Assembly (NCBI GenBank): GCA_930982035.1
Contig: CAKNJL010000015.1
Span: 1-35,462, forward strand
From: an uncultured Clostridium sp.
GTDB lineage: Bacteria; Bacillota; Clostridia; TANB77; CAG-508
DNA: 35,462 bases
Direction: 5' to 3'
Part shown: positions 1 to 7,695 of the stretch, piece by piece
How positions within the stretch are numbered: the first letter of the stretch is position 1
How the letters are laid out: each line of letters opens with the position of its first letter
Made by a program: the position numbers and the translations under genes
Notes under the pieces: model-generated
The model's database searches: none
What the model was told of the DNA's origin: nothing
What the model saw: only the letters and a program-made list of their open reading frames with translations

Positions 1-52
1 CAGGCACTGTATGGGACTTTCACCCACAAGTTGTTGCCCATGCTGGGCACAC
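1..52 (-). ncRNA. Group II intron, 5' end (truncated by window edge)
   Basis: Read on the minus strand, the sequence starting at 52 begins GTGTGCCCAGCATGGGC and continues with a GGGTGAAAGTCCC segment. This matches the conserved GUGYG 5' terminus and early domain I of bacterial group II introns. Only the first 52 nt are in the window; the ribozyme core and any intron-encoded reverse transcriptase would lie to the left. The 5' exon side (53 onward) carries two GC-rich hairpins. The call rests on recognising the conserved start; class was not determined. Confidence 0.7.
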
Positions 53-59
53 TAAGAAA

Positions 60-125
60 GGCGTGCGTAAACGAAATCAAAGATTTCGACGCACACATGT
101 GAAGACTGCTTCGCAGTACTTCACG
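60..125. repeat. Two adjacent hairpins beside the intron insertion point
   Basis: One hairpin pairs GCGTGCGT with ACGCAC around an inner GAAATC/GATTTC stem. The second pairs GTGAAG..CTGC with GCAG..CTTCAC. They lie immediately upstream (minus strand) of the group II intron start and are more GC-rich than their surroundings. Terminator-like hairpins are a known insertion context for class C group II introns; that link is inference. Confidence 0.5.
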
Positions 126-146
126 AATATCAGAAGCCTAACCTTG

Positions 147-202
147 TTGTATACGGAAAAATCCACATCAGGTCAAGATAAAATACGATTTTTCCTATAC
201 AA
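147..202. repeat. Inverted repeat with 16-17 nt arms
   Basis: TTGTATACGGAAAAATC at 147-163 is the complement of GATTTTTCCTATACAA at 187-202, with one base missing in the right arm. It overlaps the start of the terminator-like hairpin that follows. No gene lies between 53 and 367; this stretch contains only hairpins. Confidence 0.5.
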
Positions 203-263
203 TAAAAAATAAATAAATACAGAATTGTAGTTACATCTTCAATTCTGTATTTATTTTTTATTG
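200..263. terminator. Bidirectional terminator-like hairpin
   Basis: The arms CAATAAAAAATAAAT..ACAGAATTG and CAATTCTGTATTTATTTTTTATTG form a long AT-rich stem, with 4 extra bases on the left and a 12-nt loop. A/T tracts in the arms would give a U-tract in either direction. It lies downstream of the permease gene that ends at 368. Confidence 0.55.
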
Positions 264-367
264 TTTTCAAAACTTTTCTCTTAACATAGTTTAAAATATA
301 TAATAAAATTATAATTATTTTTTATAATCTTATTAACAAAAGCTACTATATAATAGAAAAATAACCT

Positions 368-1222
368 CTATATATTTAAACCTATCAACTCTAATATAAT
401 TCCAGAAATTACACCTATACCATATAATAATACTGTTATCTTTATATTTTCTTTTATACCTTTATTAGTTCTAAATAAAACTGCTATTCCCACTCCTGCT
501 CCTACTAATAAACCTGCAATCATAGTACCAACTGATATTATATTTTCCAAATACATTTGAGTTATAATTACTGATGATGCACAATTTGGAATTAGTCCTA
601 TAATCCCTGATATAATTGGTCCTAAAATTGGTCTATCTAACATGAAACCTGCTATATTATCTTCTCCAATTATATGTATTGCTAAATTTATAACAAAAGT
701 TATTATAAATATAAATATAAAAATATTTACAGTATGTTTTAAAGCTGATTTGAATATTCCATGCTCACAATGACAATGTTCTTTTTCACATAAATCAATT
801 ATCTTGTCCTCTTCTACTTTACCCTTATTTTTCAAATTTATTACTAAATCTATTATAAATCCAGCTATCATACCTATAATTAATTTTATCGCTAATATCT
901 TCAAAATTACATCTATAGCAACTCCTTCTGATAAGAAAATCGGTAACATCTCATCAGAAGTTGATAGATACACCGCAATCAATGTTCCAAGAGTTATCAC
1001 TCTGGCAGAATATAAATTTGTAGCTGATACTGAAAAACCACATTGTGGAATAATTCCAAGTAATGACCCTATCAATGGACCAAATTTTCCCGATTTTTTT
1101 ATTGTTTCTTTGGTCTTTTCTTTTGTCTTATGTTCTATGTATTCCATCAATAGATATGTAAGAAATAGAAAAGGAATTAATTTTACACTATCCTCAACTG
1201 TATGCTCTAATATCTCTAACAT
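368..1222 (-). CDS. Putative metal efflux permease, ArsP_2 family
   Basis: This is a polytopic membrane protein of 284 aa from the preferred start. It has two homologous halves, each with a re-entrant motif: GSLLGIIPQCGFS near residues 52-64 and SGIIGLIPNCASS near 205-217. The first is followed by the STSDEMLP motif near 88-94. A cytoplasmic loop at 145-154 (CEKEHCHCEH) is rich in Cys and His and could bind metal. The pattern fits the family variously called putative arsenic or manganese transporter (PF11449-like); substrate is unproven. The ORF-track start adds 23 residues that overlap a REP repeat. The ATG at 1222 has GGAAGGAGG seven bases upstream and is preferred. Confidence 0.7.
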   Translation of the reverse strand: MLEILEHTVEDSVKLIPFLFLTYLLMEYIEHKTKEKTKETIKKSGKFGPLIGSLLGIIPQCGFSVSATNLYSARVITLGTLIAVYLSTSDEMLPIFLSEGVAIDVILKILAIKLIIGMIAGFIIDLVINLKNKGKVEEDKIIDLCEKEHCHCEHGIFKSALKHTVNIFIFIFIITFVINLAIHIIGEDNIAGFMLDRPILGPIISGIIGLIPNCASSVIITQMYLENIISVGTMIAGLLVGAGVGIAVLFRTNKGIKENIKITVLLYGIGVISGIILELIGLNI

Positions 1223-1245
1223 TTTGTCCTCCTTCCAATAATAAT

Positions 1246-1285
1246 AAAATGTCCAATTGGGGACGTTTCTATTTGGACATTTTTC
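1246..1285. repeat. REP-like GGGGACG repeat, copy 1
   Basis: TGTCCAATTGGGGACG and the matching TTTGGACATTTTT form an imperfect hairpin closed by complementary TGTCCAA/TTTGGACA ends. The same unit recurs near 13589 and, diverged, near 15380. It sits just upstream of the permease ribosome binding site. Confidence 0.65.
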
Positions 1286-1311
1286 TAACATTATACCATT
1301 TTTTTAGCTTA

Positions 1312-1337
1312 TGTCAATGGGGACGGAGATTTTGACA
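1312..1337. repeat. REP-like GGGGACGGAG repeat, copy 2
   Basis: TGTCAATGGGGACGGAGATTTTGACA has TGTCAA/TTTGACA ends and the GGGGACGGAG core. It is nearly identical to the units of the large array at 23455-23655. It lies about 20 bases 3' of the DUF2651-like gene stop. Confidence 0.7.
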
Positions 1338-1360
1338 ACAAATTAAGGGGTGCCACAAAA

Positions 1361-1990
1361 TCATCTTCTTCTATATCTTCCACATATACAACCAGTTCTA
1401 CCATTATTTGCATTATTAGGCACAACATTTATTCTTGTAGATATTTCATCATTATTGCAGGAACAATTATTATTATCAACTATTCTTATTACTCCATTTA
1501 TAGTATTTGCTTGATTTAAATCATTATCATTTCCACAACAACAATTATTTCTATCATTATCACAATTTCCATTAGTCCCACTTCTAATTGTAAGTAAATT
1601 ATTTGAATTGCCATTAGCACAAGTACTATTTATTGTTAATAAATCACCATTACCATTATTTCGACAATTACTACTTATCGTCAATAGTTCGTTTTCTCTA
1701 TTATTTGTATTATTACAACAACAATCTCTTCTTCTACAATTATCTCTATCATCACATTTAAAATATCTACATATCAAACAAGTAATTATAGCTGTTATAT
1801 AACTTATCAATGTATAAATTAATACCGCTACTAAGAATATTAAATTTGATACTATAAATGTTACTATTATACCTATTGCAAATATTATTCCTGCAACTAA
1901 CGCTGGACATTTAAGTATTTTCTGTAAGGCAATTGAGAATATGACTACCGCTAATGGTATGGCAAAAAATATAAGTAAAATAATATTCAT
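1361..1990 (-). CDS. DUF2651-like membrane protein with Cys/Asn-rich repeat tail
   Basis: The first ~75 residues hold two or three hydrophobic segments in the pattern IALQKILKCPALVAGIIFAIG, which resembles the small DUF2651 (YbeF-like) family. From about residue 78 the protein becomes a hydrophilic tail full of Asn, Cys and Arg. It contains at least three degenerate repeats built around LLTI(S/N/R)S, followed by C or G and an NGN cluster, plus DCCCNN and NCCCGND clusters. DUF2651 proteins are usually much shorter, so the tail is an extension. GGAGAAAAAATT precedes the ATG. Cys/Asn-rich tails occur in spore coat or exosporium proteins, but no role is shown here. Function unknown. Confidence 0.6.
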   Translation of the reverse strand: MNIILLIFFAIPLAVVIFSIALQKILKCPALVAGIIFAIGIIVTFIVSNLIFLVAVLIYTLISYITAIITCLICRYFKCDDRDNCRRRDCCCNNTNNRENELLTISSNCRNNGNGDLLTINSTCANGNSNNLLTIRSGTNGNCDNDRNNCCCGNDNDLNQANTINGVIRIVDNNNCSCNNDEISTRINVVPNNANNGRTGCICGRYRRR

Positions 1991-2071
1991 AATTTTTTCT
2001 CCTTTTTCTATTTTTTATATATTTTATGAATATTATTATTATTTTGTTCATTAGAAACGTATCAAAAATAA

Positions 2072-2140
2072 AATCTGGGTCAGGTTACTTTTTGTATGCG
2101 GGTTATTAAACTGCATACAAAAAGTAACCTGGTCCAGATT
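2072..2140. repeat. REP-like hairpin of the GGTCAGGTTAC family
   Basis: The 28-nt arms (2072-2099 and 2113-2140) pair with two mismatches around a 13-nt loop. The motif is GGTCAGGTTACTTTTTGTAT. It lies about 10 bases 3' of the truA stop, where it could act as a 3' stabiliser or terminator. A half copy with GGCCAGGTTACAAAATGTA is at 29661. Confidence 0.75.
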
Positions 2141-2150
2141 GTATTTGGAA

Positions 2151-2888
2151 TCAATATTCTACTTTTACTAAGTATAATCCCTGTGGTGGCAATGTTTTTC
2201 CAGCATTTTCTCTTTTTTGTGATTTTATTATATTTTCTATTTCTTCTGGTTCAATTTTTCCTAATCCTACGTCTACAAGTGTTCCTGAAATAATTCTTAC
2301 CATATTATATAGAAATCCACTTCCTGTTAATTCTATGTAAATTTTTTCATTCTCTTTTTGTATTACTTCTGCTTTATATATTGTTCTAACACTACTTTTA
2401 CTACTTGTTCCACTTGCTTTAAAAGCTTTAAAATCATGTTCCCCCTCAAAATATTTTACTGCTTCTTGCATCTTTTTAATATTTAATTTCATTGGAATAT
2501 GTGTTTCTAAATTTCTATATATTGCAGTTCCATATTTTGAATTATTAATTATATATCTATATGTTTTTCTTTTACAATTTAATCTACTATGAAATCTTTC
2601 TTCAACCTCTTCTGCTGATTTAATAATTATTGATTTTTTTAAATTTGTATTAAGAGCAATTGGTATTTTTTCTATTGGTATATTTGAATTTGTTTTAAAA
2701 TTTGCAACTTGTCCAATTGCATGTACACCTGCATCAGTTCTTCCAGATGCCATAAGGTCTACTTTTTCTCCTGTTATTCTCTCTATTGCTTTTTCTATTT
2801 CTCCCTGAATATTCAATTTGTTTGGTTGTTTTTGCCAGCCATTAAAATCTTTTCCGTCATATTCAATTATTAATTTAATATTTCTCAT
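2151..2888 (-). CDS. truA: tRNA pseudouridine(38-40) synthase TruA
   Basis: TruA converts uridines 38-40 in the anticodon arm of many tRNAs to pseudouridine. The 245-aa length is normal. The catalytic motif is GRTDAGVHA with Asp52. The N-terminus shows YDGKDFNGWQKQ, and the C-terminal half contains RLNCKRKTYRYI and the GSGFLYNMVRI motif typical of the family. A weak GAAGGG precedes the ATG. It follows cdaA on the same strand with a 148-bp gap containing a small hairpin, so it may be transcribed separately. No anomalies seen. Confidence 0.95.
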   Translation of the reverse strand: MRNIKLIIEYDGKDFNGWQKQPNKLNIQGEIEKAIERITGEKVDLMASGRTDAGVHAIGQVANFKTNSNIPIEKIPIALNTNLKKSIIIKSAEEVEERFHSRLNCKRKTYRYIINNSKYGTAIYRNLETHIPMKLNIKKMQEAVKYFEGEHDFKAFKASGTSSKSSVRTIYKAEVIQKENEKIYIELTGSGFLYNMVRIISGTLVDVGLGKIEPEEIENIIKSQKRENAGKTLPPQGLYLVKVEY

Positions 2889-3017
2889 AAAATTCTTACC
2901 CTTCTATAATATTTTCCATTTCTTAATTACAACCATTTTAATTATAAGAAATTAGATTTTTTTGAAAATAAAGTATAGAATATTTATTTTCATTTGACTT
3001 CCTAATATATGAATAGA

Positions 3018-3034
3018 AGTCGCATTTAGCGACT
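3018..3034 (-). terminator. Short hairpin 3' of cdaA
   Basis: AGTCGC and GCGACT form a 6-bp stem with a 5-nt loop, 2 bases after the cdaA stop. The downstream T-tract on the minus strand is poor, so it may be only a weak terminator. Confidence 0.35.
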
Positions 3035-3036
3035 CT

Positions 3037-3984
3037 TTATTGCTTTTTTTCTTCTTTTTCTTTAACTTCGTTTTCCTTTTTTTCTCTATGTAATCTTTCT
3101 CTAATTTGTTTTAGTTTATTTCTTCTTTCTTTTTTCTCTATGGCAAATCTTTTAGTTACTACATTACTAATCAATATTTTCTTCAATGCTTCTTCATTAA
3201 CATCTGCAATTAATGTACCATCTTTTGCAATTGATATTTTTCCTGTTTCTTCTGATACAATAACAACTATACTATCTGATTCTTTTGATATTCCAATTGC
3301 TGCTCTATGTCTAGTTCCTAATTCTTTTGCTATATCATTATCATCTGCAAGCGGAAGTACACATGCAGCAGCTGCTATTTTATTACCAGATATTACTACA
3401 GCTCCATCATGTAATGGTGTTTTAGGCTCAAATATATTTACTAATAATTGTGGAGACACATCTGCATTCATTGGTATTCCACCTGCTATAACATCTTGTA
3501 TCTTTATATCTCTTTCTATTACTATTAATGCTCCTATCTTATTTTTAGACAACTCTATTGTGGCAATGACAATTTTATAAATATCTTCTTTTGTCTTTGT
3601 CGCTAAGTCTTTGTCTATACCAAAAAATTTTGTAAATTTATTTGTTCCTAATTGTTCTAGCCCTCTTCGTAATTCTGGTTGAAATATTACTATTATTGCT
3701 ATAACTCCTAGATTCATTATGCCTGTTAAAATCCAATTTAATATTTGCAAATTAAATAATCCACTTAACCAAGTTATAACAACCAAAAGTGCTATTCCTT
3801 TTATAAGTTGCCATGCTCTAGAACCTTTTACTATTTTTAAAAATGAATATATTAAAAATATTACTATTGCTAAATCTATTATTAATGTTATTAGCTCAAA
3901 TGGATTTTGTTGTAGTGATTTAATATATCCTACTATATTATCAGTATAAAAATCTTCCCAATTCATTCCAAAATCAATTATCAT
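3037..3984 (-). CDS. cdaA: Diadenylate cyclase CdaA
   Basis: CdaA makes the essential second messenger c-di-AMP from two ATP at the membrane. Residues about 33-110 give three hydrophobic segments, followed by the DAC domain. Its signature residues are DGA at 193-195 and RHR at 225-227. The C-terminus (from ~275) is a highly charged Lys/Glu-rich extension. AGAGGT stands just before the ATG. In most Firmicutes cdaA is followed by cdaR and glmM; here neither is seen and truA comes next. A 49-codon membrane peptide lies 18 bp upstream and probably shares the transcript. Confidence 0.93.
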   Translation of the reverse strand: MIIDFGMNWEDFYTDNIVGYIKSLQQNPFELITLIIDLAIVIFLIYSFLKIVKGSRAWQLIKGIALLVVITWLSGLFNLQILNWILTGIMNLGVIAIIVIFQPELRRGLEQLGTNKFTKFFGIDKDLATKTKEDIYKIVIATIELSKNKIGALIVIERDIKIQDVIAGGIPMNADVSPQLLVNIFEPKTPLHDGAVVISGNKIAAAACVLPLADDNDIAKELGTRHRAAIGISKESDSIVVIVSEETGKISIAKDGTLIADVNEEALKKILISNVVTKRFAIEKKERRNKLKQIRERLHREKKENEVKEKEEKKQ

Positions 3985-4002
3985 ATTTTTACCTCTTTTT
4001 TA

Positions 4003-4152
4003 TTATCCCATTAGTGCATATATAAGTGTTGATGATGTTGCAACAATCATTAATAATGCTAAAAATCCTGCCATTACTTTTACAAAGATTTGTCCTTTAT
4101 CATAGTTTCTATTTTTCTTTATTTTTTCTTGTTGTTTTTTTTCTTTTTTCAT
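4003..4152 (-). CDS. Small single-span membrane peptide upstream of cdaA (49 aa)
   Basis: This is absent from the ORF track because it is under 60 aa. It reads MKKEKKQQEKIKKNRNYDKG, then a hydrophobic helix from about residue 22 (IFVKVMAGFLALLMIVATSS..LIYALMG) to a TAA stop. The highly basic N-terminus followed by one helix predicts a cytoplasmic-in membrane peptide. It resembles the small DUF4044-type proteins in layout, though this is not a firm family assignment. A GGAATGAGAG stretch precedes the ATG. Its stop is 18 bp from the cdaA start and the cdaA binding site lies in that gap, which suggests translational coupling. Confidence 0.65.
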   Translation of the reverse strand: MKKEKKQQEKIKKNRNYDKGQIFVKVMAGFLALLMIVATSSTLIYALMG

Positions 4153-4356
4153 TTTTACTCTCATTCCTTTCTTTTAAAAATAAAATATTTTATCCTTGTG
4201 TTATCCAACTAAAGAAATTCACAGTGTTTAGTATATTTTTAACTTTATTATTCTTTTGTAAAAATTTATTATATTTTGAAATCATGTCATTTAATGTGTC
4301 TATCAAGAATTATTGTAGCAAATTTTTATCCAAAAGTCAATTTACATAAACATTTT

Positions 4357-4612
4357 TCTTCAATTCGCAATAAAATGGAAAAAGGGACTATTATAATATA
4401 AATAAATGGAACGATTTTGCGTATTTAAATTTGAATTAGAAATTCTTAAAGGAAAAAATGTTGGATATGCACGGTACTCGCGGAACGCGAGGGTCTGAGT
4501 GCAAGTAAACATTTTTTCCTTTTAGAATTTCTATGAAAATTTAGCTTATACAAAATTGTGTAATGTTTTATATTATAATAGTCCCTTTTTCCATTTTATT
4601 GCGAATTGAAGA
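4357..4612. repeat. 256-bp nested palindrome overlapping the 3' end of pdp
   Basis: The outer arms 4357-4402 and 4567-4612 are perfect 46-bp complements. An inner pair, 4438-4462 and 4508-4532, matches over 25 bp with one mismatch. At the centre (4469-4502) is a GC-rich hairpin with CTCGCG-GAA-CGCGAG inside GCAC/GTGC. The segments between arms also pair imperfectly. The right arm codes exactly the last 14 residues and stop of the phosphorylase. No convincing target duplication was found. It fits a MITE-like element or an inverted duplication. The remaining 4153-4356 stretch shows no other feature. Confidence 0.8.
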
Positions 4613-5911
4613 TATTTTTTCCAATATCATCTTAGGCTTTTTAACTTCTTCACGTGTTATTTGTATAACTTCTAATAATTTACTTTTTGCTTCTTTTAAC
4701 TTTTCTTCTGAATTAGCATATATTGTAGCTAATTCTTCCCCACTTTTTATCCTATCAGAAACCTTTTTATTTAAAATAATTCCAACTGAATGATCTATAT
4801 CATCTTCTTTTGTAATTCTTCCTGCTCCTAAATCACATACAATTTCACCTATTTTTTTGGCATTCATACTATTTATATATCCTGATGAATCACTAAATAC
4901 TTTTTCTATATATTGAGCTTTTGGAAATTTATTTGTATCTTTAATATATGAAATATCTCCACCTTGATTTTCTACCATTTGCAAAAATTTTTCATATCCT
5001 TTACCATTTTCTATATTTTCTAACATTTTTTGTTTATTTACTTCAATATTTTCTCCCTTACCAGCAAGTTTTATCATAAATGCTCCTAACTCTAGAACCA
5101 CTTGTTTTAAATCTTCTGGCATATTACCTCTAAGAAAATTAATGGCTTCTATAACTTCCAAAGAATTTCCTATAGCATAACCTAATGGTTCATCCATATT
5201 TGTGATTATACATACTGTCTCTTTATCAGCCAATTTGCCTATCTCAATCATTTCTCTTGATAATTCTTCTGCCTGTTCTTTTGTTTTCATAAATGCACCT
5301 TCTCCACAAGTAACATCTAATACTATTTTTTGAGCTCCACTGGCTATTTTTTTACTCATTATGCTAGACGCAATTAAAGGTGTACTTTCTACACATGATA
5401 TACTATCTCTTAAATTATATATTTTCTTATCTGCTGGTGCTAGATTTAAAGTTTGTGTTATCATACTGATTCCTATTTTTTTCACATTTTTTACAAAGCT
5501 GTGGATATCAATTCCAGTTTGATATCCTGGTATGGATTCTAATTTGTCTGCCGTTCCTCCTGTAAATCCTAATCCTCTTCCTGACATTTTTGCTACAGGT
5601 ACACCTAAAGATGCTACAAGTGGAAGTAATATTAACGATACTTTGTCCCCCACTCCTCCTGTTGAATGTTTATCAACAATAATTTCATTTAGAATTGATA
5701 AATCTAATTTTTCTCCAGAATTTGCCATTGCTAATGTTAAATTAGTCGTTTCCTGTTTTGTCATTCCATTTAAATATATAGCCATAATTAGTGCTGATGC
5801 TTGATAGTCCGCTATTTTATTATTAGTATATCCTTCTACAAAATACTCAATTTCTTCTTTAGATAATTCTTTTTTATCTCTCTTCTTTTCAATGATTTCT
5901 AAAATATTCAT
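4568..5911 (-). CDS. pdp: Pyrimidine-nucleoside phosphorylase
   Basis: It catalyses reversible phosphorolysis of uridine or thymidine in nucleoside salvage. The family signature KHSTGGVGDKVSL is followed by the glycine-rich MSGRGLGFTGGTADKLES segment, then the alpha/beta domain and C-terminal domain. Family members usually end soon after a KPxLILxI motif. Here KKPKMILEKI is followed by 14 extra residues, SSIRNKMEKGTIII, which are exactly the coding content of the right arm of the 4357-4612 palindrome. The element appears to have supplied the C-terminus and stop codon. The ORF-track start at 5923 touches the GAAGGG site, so the ATG at 5911 (MNILEIIEKKRD) is preferred. Confidence 0.92.
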   Translation of the reverse strand: MNILEIIEKKRDKKELSKEEIEYFVEGYTNNKIADYQASALIMAIYLNGMTKQETTNLTLAMANSGEKLDLSILNEIIVDKHSTGGVGDKVSLILLPLVASLGVPVAKMSGRGLGFTGGTADKLESIPGYQTGIDIHSFVKNVKKIGISMITQTLNLAPADKKIYNLRDSISCVESTPLIASSIMSKKIASGAQKIVLDVTCGEGAFMKTKEQAEELSREMIEIGKLADKETVCIITNMDEPLGYAIGNSLEVIEAINFLRGNMPEDLKQVVLELGAFMIKLAGKGENIEVNKQKMLENIENGKGYEKFLQMVENQGGDISYIKDTNKFPKAQYIEKVFSDSSGYINSMNAKKIGEIVCDLGAGRITKEDDIDHSVGIILNKKVSDRIKSGEELATIYANSEEKLKEAKSKLLEVIQITREEVKKPKMILEKISSIRNKMEKGTIII

Positions 5912-5984
5912 AAAAAATTGCATTCCCTTCTCATTTACTTAAAGGCACACATTAGTCATGAAAGTTAATTTCTTTCAAACTAAT

Positions 5985-6617
5985 TTATTCCTTCCAAAAA
6001 TTTTTTATAAAACTTTTTCTATGTATTGGACATGGTCCATATTCTTTTATTGCTTCTATATGTTTTGCTGTTCCATATCCTTTATGATTTATAAATCCAT
6101 ATTGAGGATAGATTTTATCCCATTCTCTCATTATTCTATCCCTTGTTACTTTTGCTATTATAGATGCAACTGCAATGTTGTAACATTTTGCATCTCCTTT
6201 TATTATTGAATCATATGGTATTCCTTTTGTATCTATATGTGTTAGTGCATCTACTAATATTAGATTTGGTTTTACATCTAATTCTTCTACTACTTTAGTA
6301 ACTCCTTGTTTTGTAGCATTTAAAATATTTATTTCATCTATAACGTCTTGTCCTATTATTGCAACTGAATAACTTATTGCTTCATCTAAAATTAAGTCAT
6401 ATAATTTTTCTCTTTTCTTTTCTGATACTTTTTTAGAGTCGTTTACTCCTTCTATCATTGAATCTTTAGGCATTATTACACCTGCAACAACAACAGGACC
6501 AGCTAATGGTCCTCTTCCTGCTTCATCTATTCCACAAATATATTCAAAACCTTTATTATATAATTCTTTTTCCATACTTTTTAAATTTGTTAATCTTTCT
6601 AATTCTTTTTCCTTCAT
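5985..6617 (-). CDS. rnhB: Ribonuclease HII
   Basis: RNase HII cleaves the RNA strand of RNA/DNA hybrids and initiates removal of misincorporated ribonucleotides. The catalytic DE motif is visible in CGIDEAGRGPLAGPVV, with further acidic residues in LILVDAL and the RKSF end typical of the family. The ATG at 6617 (MKEKELERL) is preferred over 6647 because AGAAAGGGA lies between them, about 11 bases upstream of the later ATG. The short helical N-terminus before the domain is not unusual. The protein is about 210 aa, normal length, and sits just upstream of pdp on the same strand. Confidence 0.94.
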   Translation of the reverse strand: MKEKELERLTNLKSMEKELYNKGFEYICGIDEAGRGPLAGPVVVAGVIMPKDSMIEGVNDSKKVSEKKREKLYDLILDEAISYSVAIIGQDVIDEINILNATKQGVTKVVEELDVKPNLILVDALTHIDTKGIPYDSIIKGDAKCYNIAVASIIAKVTRDRIMREWDKIYPQYGFINHKGYGTAKHIEAIKEYGPCPIHRKSFIKNFWKE

Positions 6618-6659
6618 CTTTACTTTTATCCCTTTCTTGATACACAAACCTTTAGTTCT

Positions 6660-6742
6660 GTCTCTTTCGTTCCAGAATAGAATGATTTGGTATGATCCTT
6701 TCGTTCCAAAATGGAACGATTTGACCCGTCCCTATCGTTCCA
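6660..6742. repeat. REP-like repeat cluster with GGAACGA palindromes
   Basis: On the minus strand the unit GGAACGA-TAGGGACGGG-TCAAATCGTTCC has complementary ends around a GGGACGGG core, like the other REP copies. A further TCGTTCCAAAATGGAACGA palindrome and a degraded TCGTTCCAGAATAGAATGA follow. The cluster begins only a few bases after the stop of the pilin-like gene. Confidence 0.6.
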
Positions 6743-6745
6743 TCT

Positions 6746-7276
6746 TTATATTTCAATTTTCTCTATATCTGTTAATGAGTATTTGTTATCATATCCTATA
6801 GTATTATAGATTTCTGCTGTTGTATTGTCTAAATCATATACAATAATATAATATCCGTCTTCACTATCTGATTGTACATTATTTATTCCCATTTTTTCTA
6901 AGTTACTTGTACTAAGTTGATATACTTTTCCTGTACTTATATCTCCACTACTAATTCCTATACTTGTTAAAGTACTTGCCATAGCATCTGTACTTTTAAC
7001 TTTTGTTCCTTTGTCTTCACCTTGTAAATATGTTTCTGCTTTTGTCCATTTGTCATCTCCTGGATTTACTCCTAATTGAAAACTTGCATTTTCAATATAT
7101 TCTTTTGCTTTTGTTTGTATTAAAAGCATATTTGTTTTTAGACCTTCCAAATTGGCTTTTCTTATGGAATCTTTTCCTGAATATACTGTTATCCCTGCTA
7201 TGATTAATAATACTATTATTGTTATAATTAATGCAACTAAAGTTATACCTTTTTGATTAATTTCTGTTTTTTTCAT
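6746..7276 (-). CDS. Type IV pilin-like protein with prepilin leader
   Basis: The short charged leader MKKTEINQKG is followed by a hydrophobic helix, ITLVALIITIIVLLIIAGIT, which is the class III (type IV) prepilin layout with cleavage after Gly10. The usual Glu at position +5 of the mature protein is Ala here, a substitution that can mark minor pilins or pseudopilins. Residues after ~40 form a soluble domain ending with YDNKYSLTDIEKIEI. No other pilus or secretion genes are in the window, though comEC is elsewhere on it. AAAGGATG lies about 10 bases before the ATG. The exact role (pilus, DNA uptake, secretion) is not shown. Confidence 0.7.
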   Translation of the reverse strand: MKKTEINQKGITLVALIITIIVLLIIAGITVYSGKDSIRKANLEGLKTNMLLIQTKAKEYIENASFQLGVNPGDDKWTKAETYLQGEDKGTKVKSTDAMASTLTSIGISSGDISTGKVYQLSTSNLEKMGINNVQSDSEDGYYIIVYDLDNTTAEIYNTIGYDNKYSLTDIEKIEI

Positions 7277-7695
7277 ATTGAAATCATCCTTTCATTTCTT
7301 TTTATCTTCTATATTTTATTACATATTTCTTTATGTTATAGAATATATTTTTTATCAATTTTAATCATCTATAATATATTTTAACATATAAAATGTAAAA
7401 AAGTATAGTATTTTAATTCTTTTATATTAAATTTTGTAACAATTCAAATGTCTAAATTATAAAATTACGTACTTATATATTTATTTTGAACAAATGATGA
7501 ATATCATTGTATCGATAATTTTGGCAACAAAAAATCCTATTTTAGTCACAAAAAATTCACAAATATGTTGTATTATATGTACATAATAGGTTAATATATA
7601 TATGAAGACCATAAGTTACATTTTAAATTAACACAGGTTTATAGGTAAATCCTTTATTTAAAAACCTAAATATATTATGAAAGAATGGGATAAAT
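7277..7695. other. Divergent intergenic region, pilin and htrA
   Basis: This 419-bp AT-rich spacer separates the minus-strand pilin gene from plus-strand htrA and must hold both promoters. No high-quality -35/-10 pair stood out. A possible htrA promoter is TTGTAT with TTAATA near 7570-7600. No structured RNA or further ORF was seen. Confidence 0.4.

Noticed and set aside
804-1241. 145-aa plus-strand ORF opposite the permease
   Set aside because: Shadow of the permease gene; no start signals. The same applies to the other long plus-strand ORFs opposite minus-strand genes.
4357-4612. Retron msr-msd RNA
   Set aside because: The nested inverted repeats look similar, but no reverse transcriptase lies nearby and the arm overlaps pdp coding sequence.
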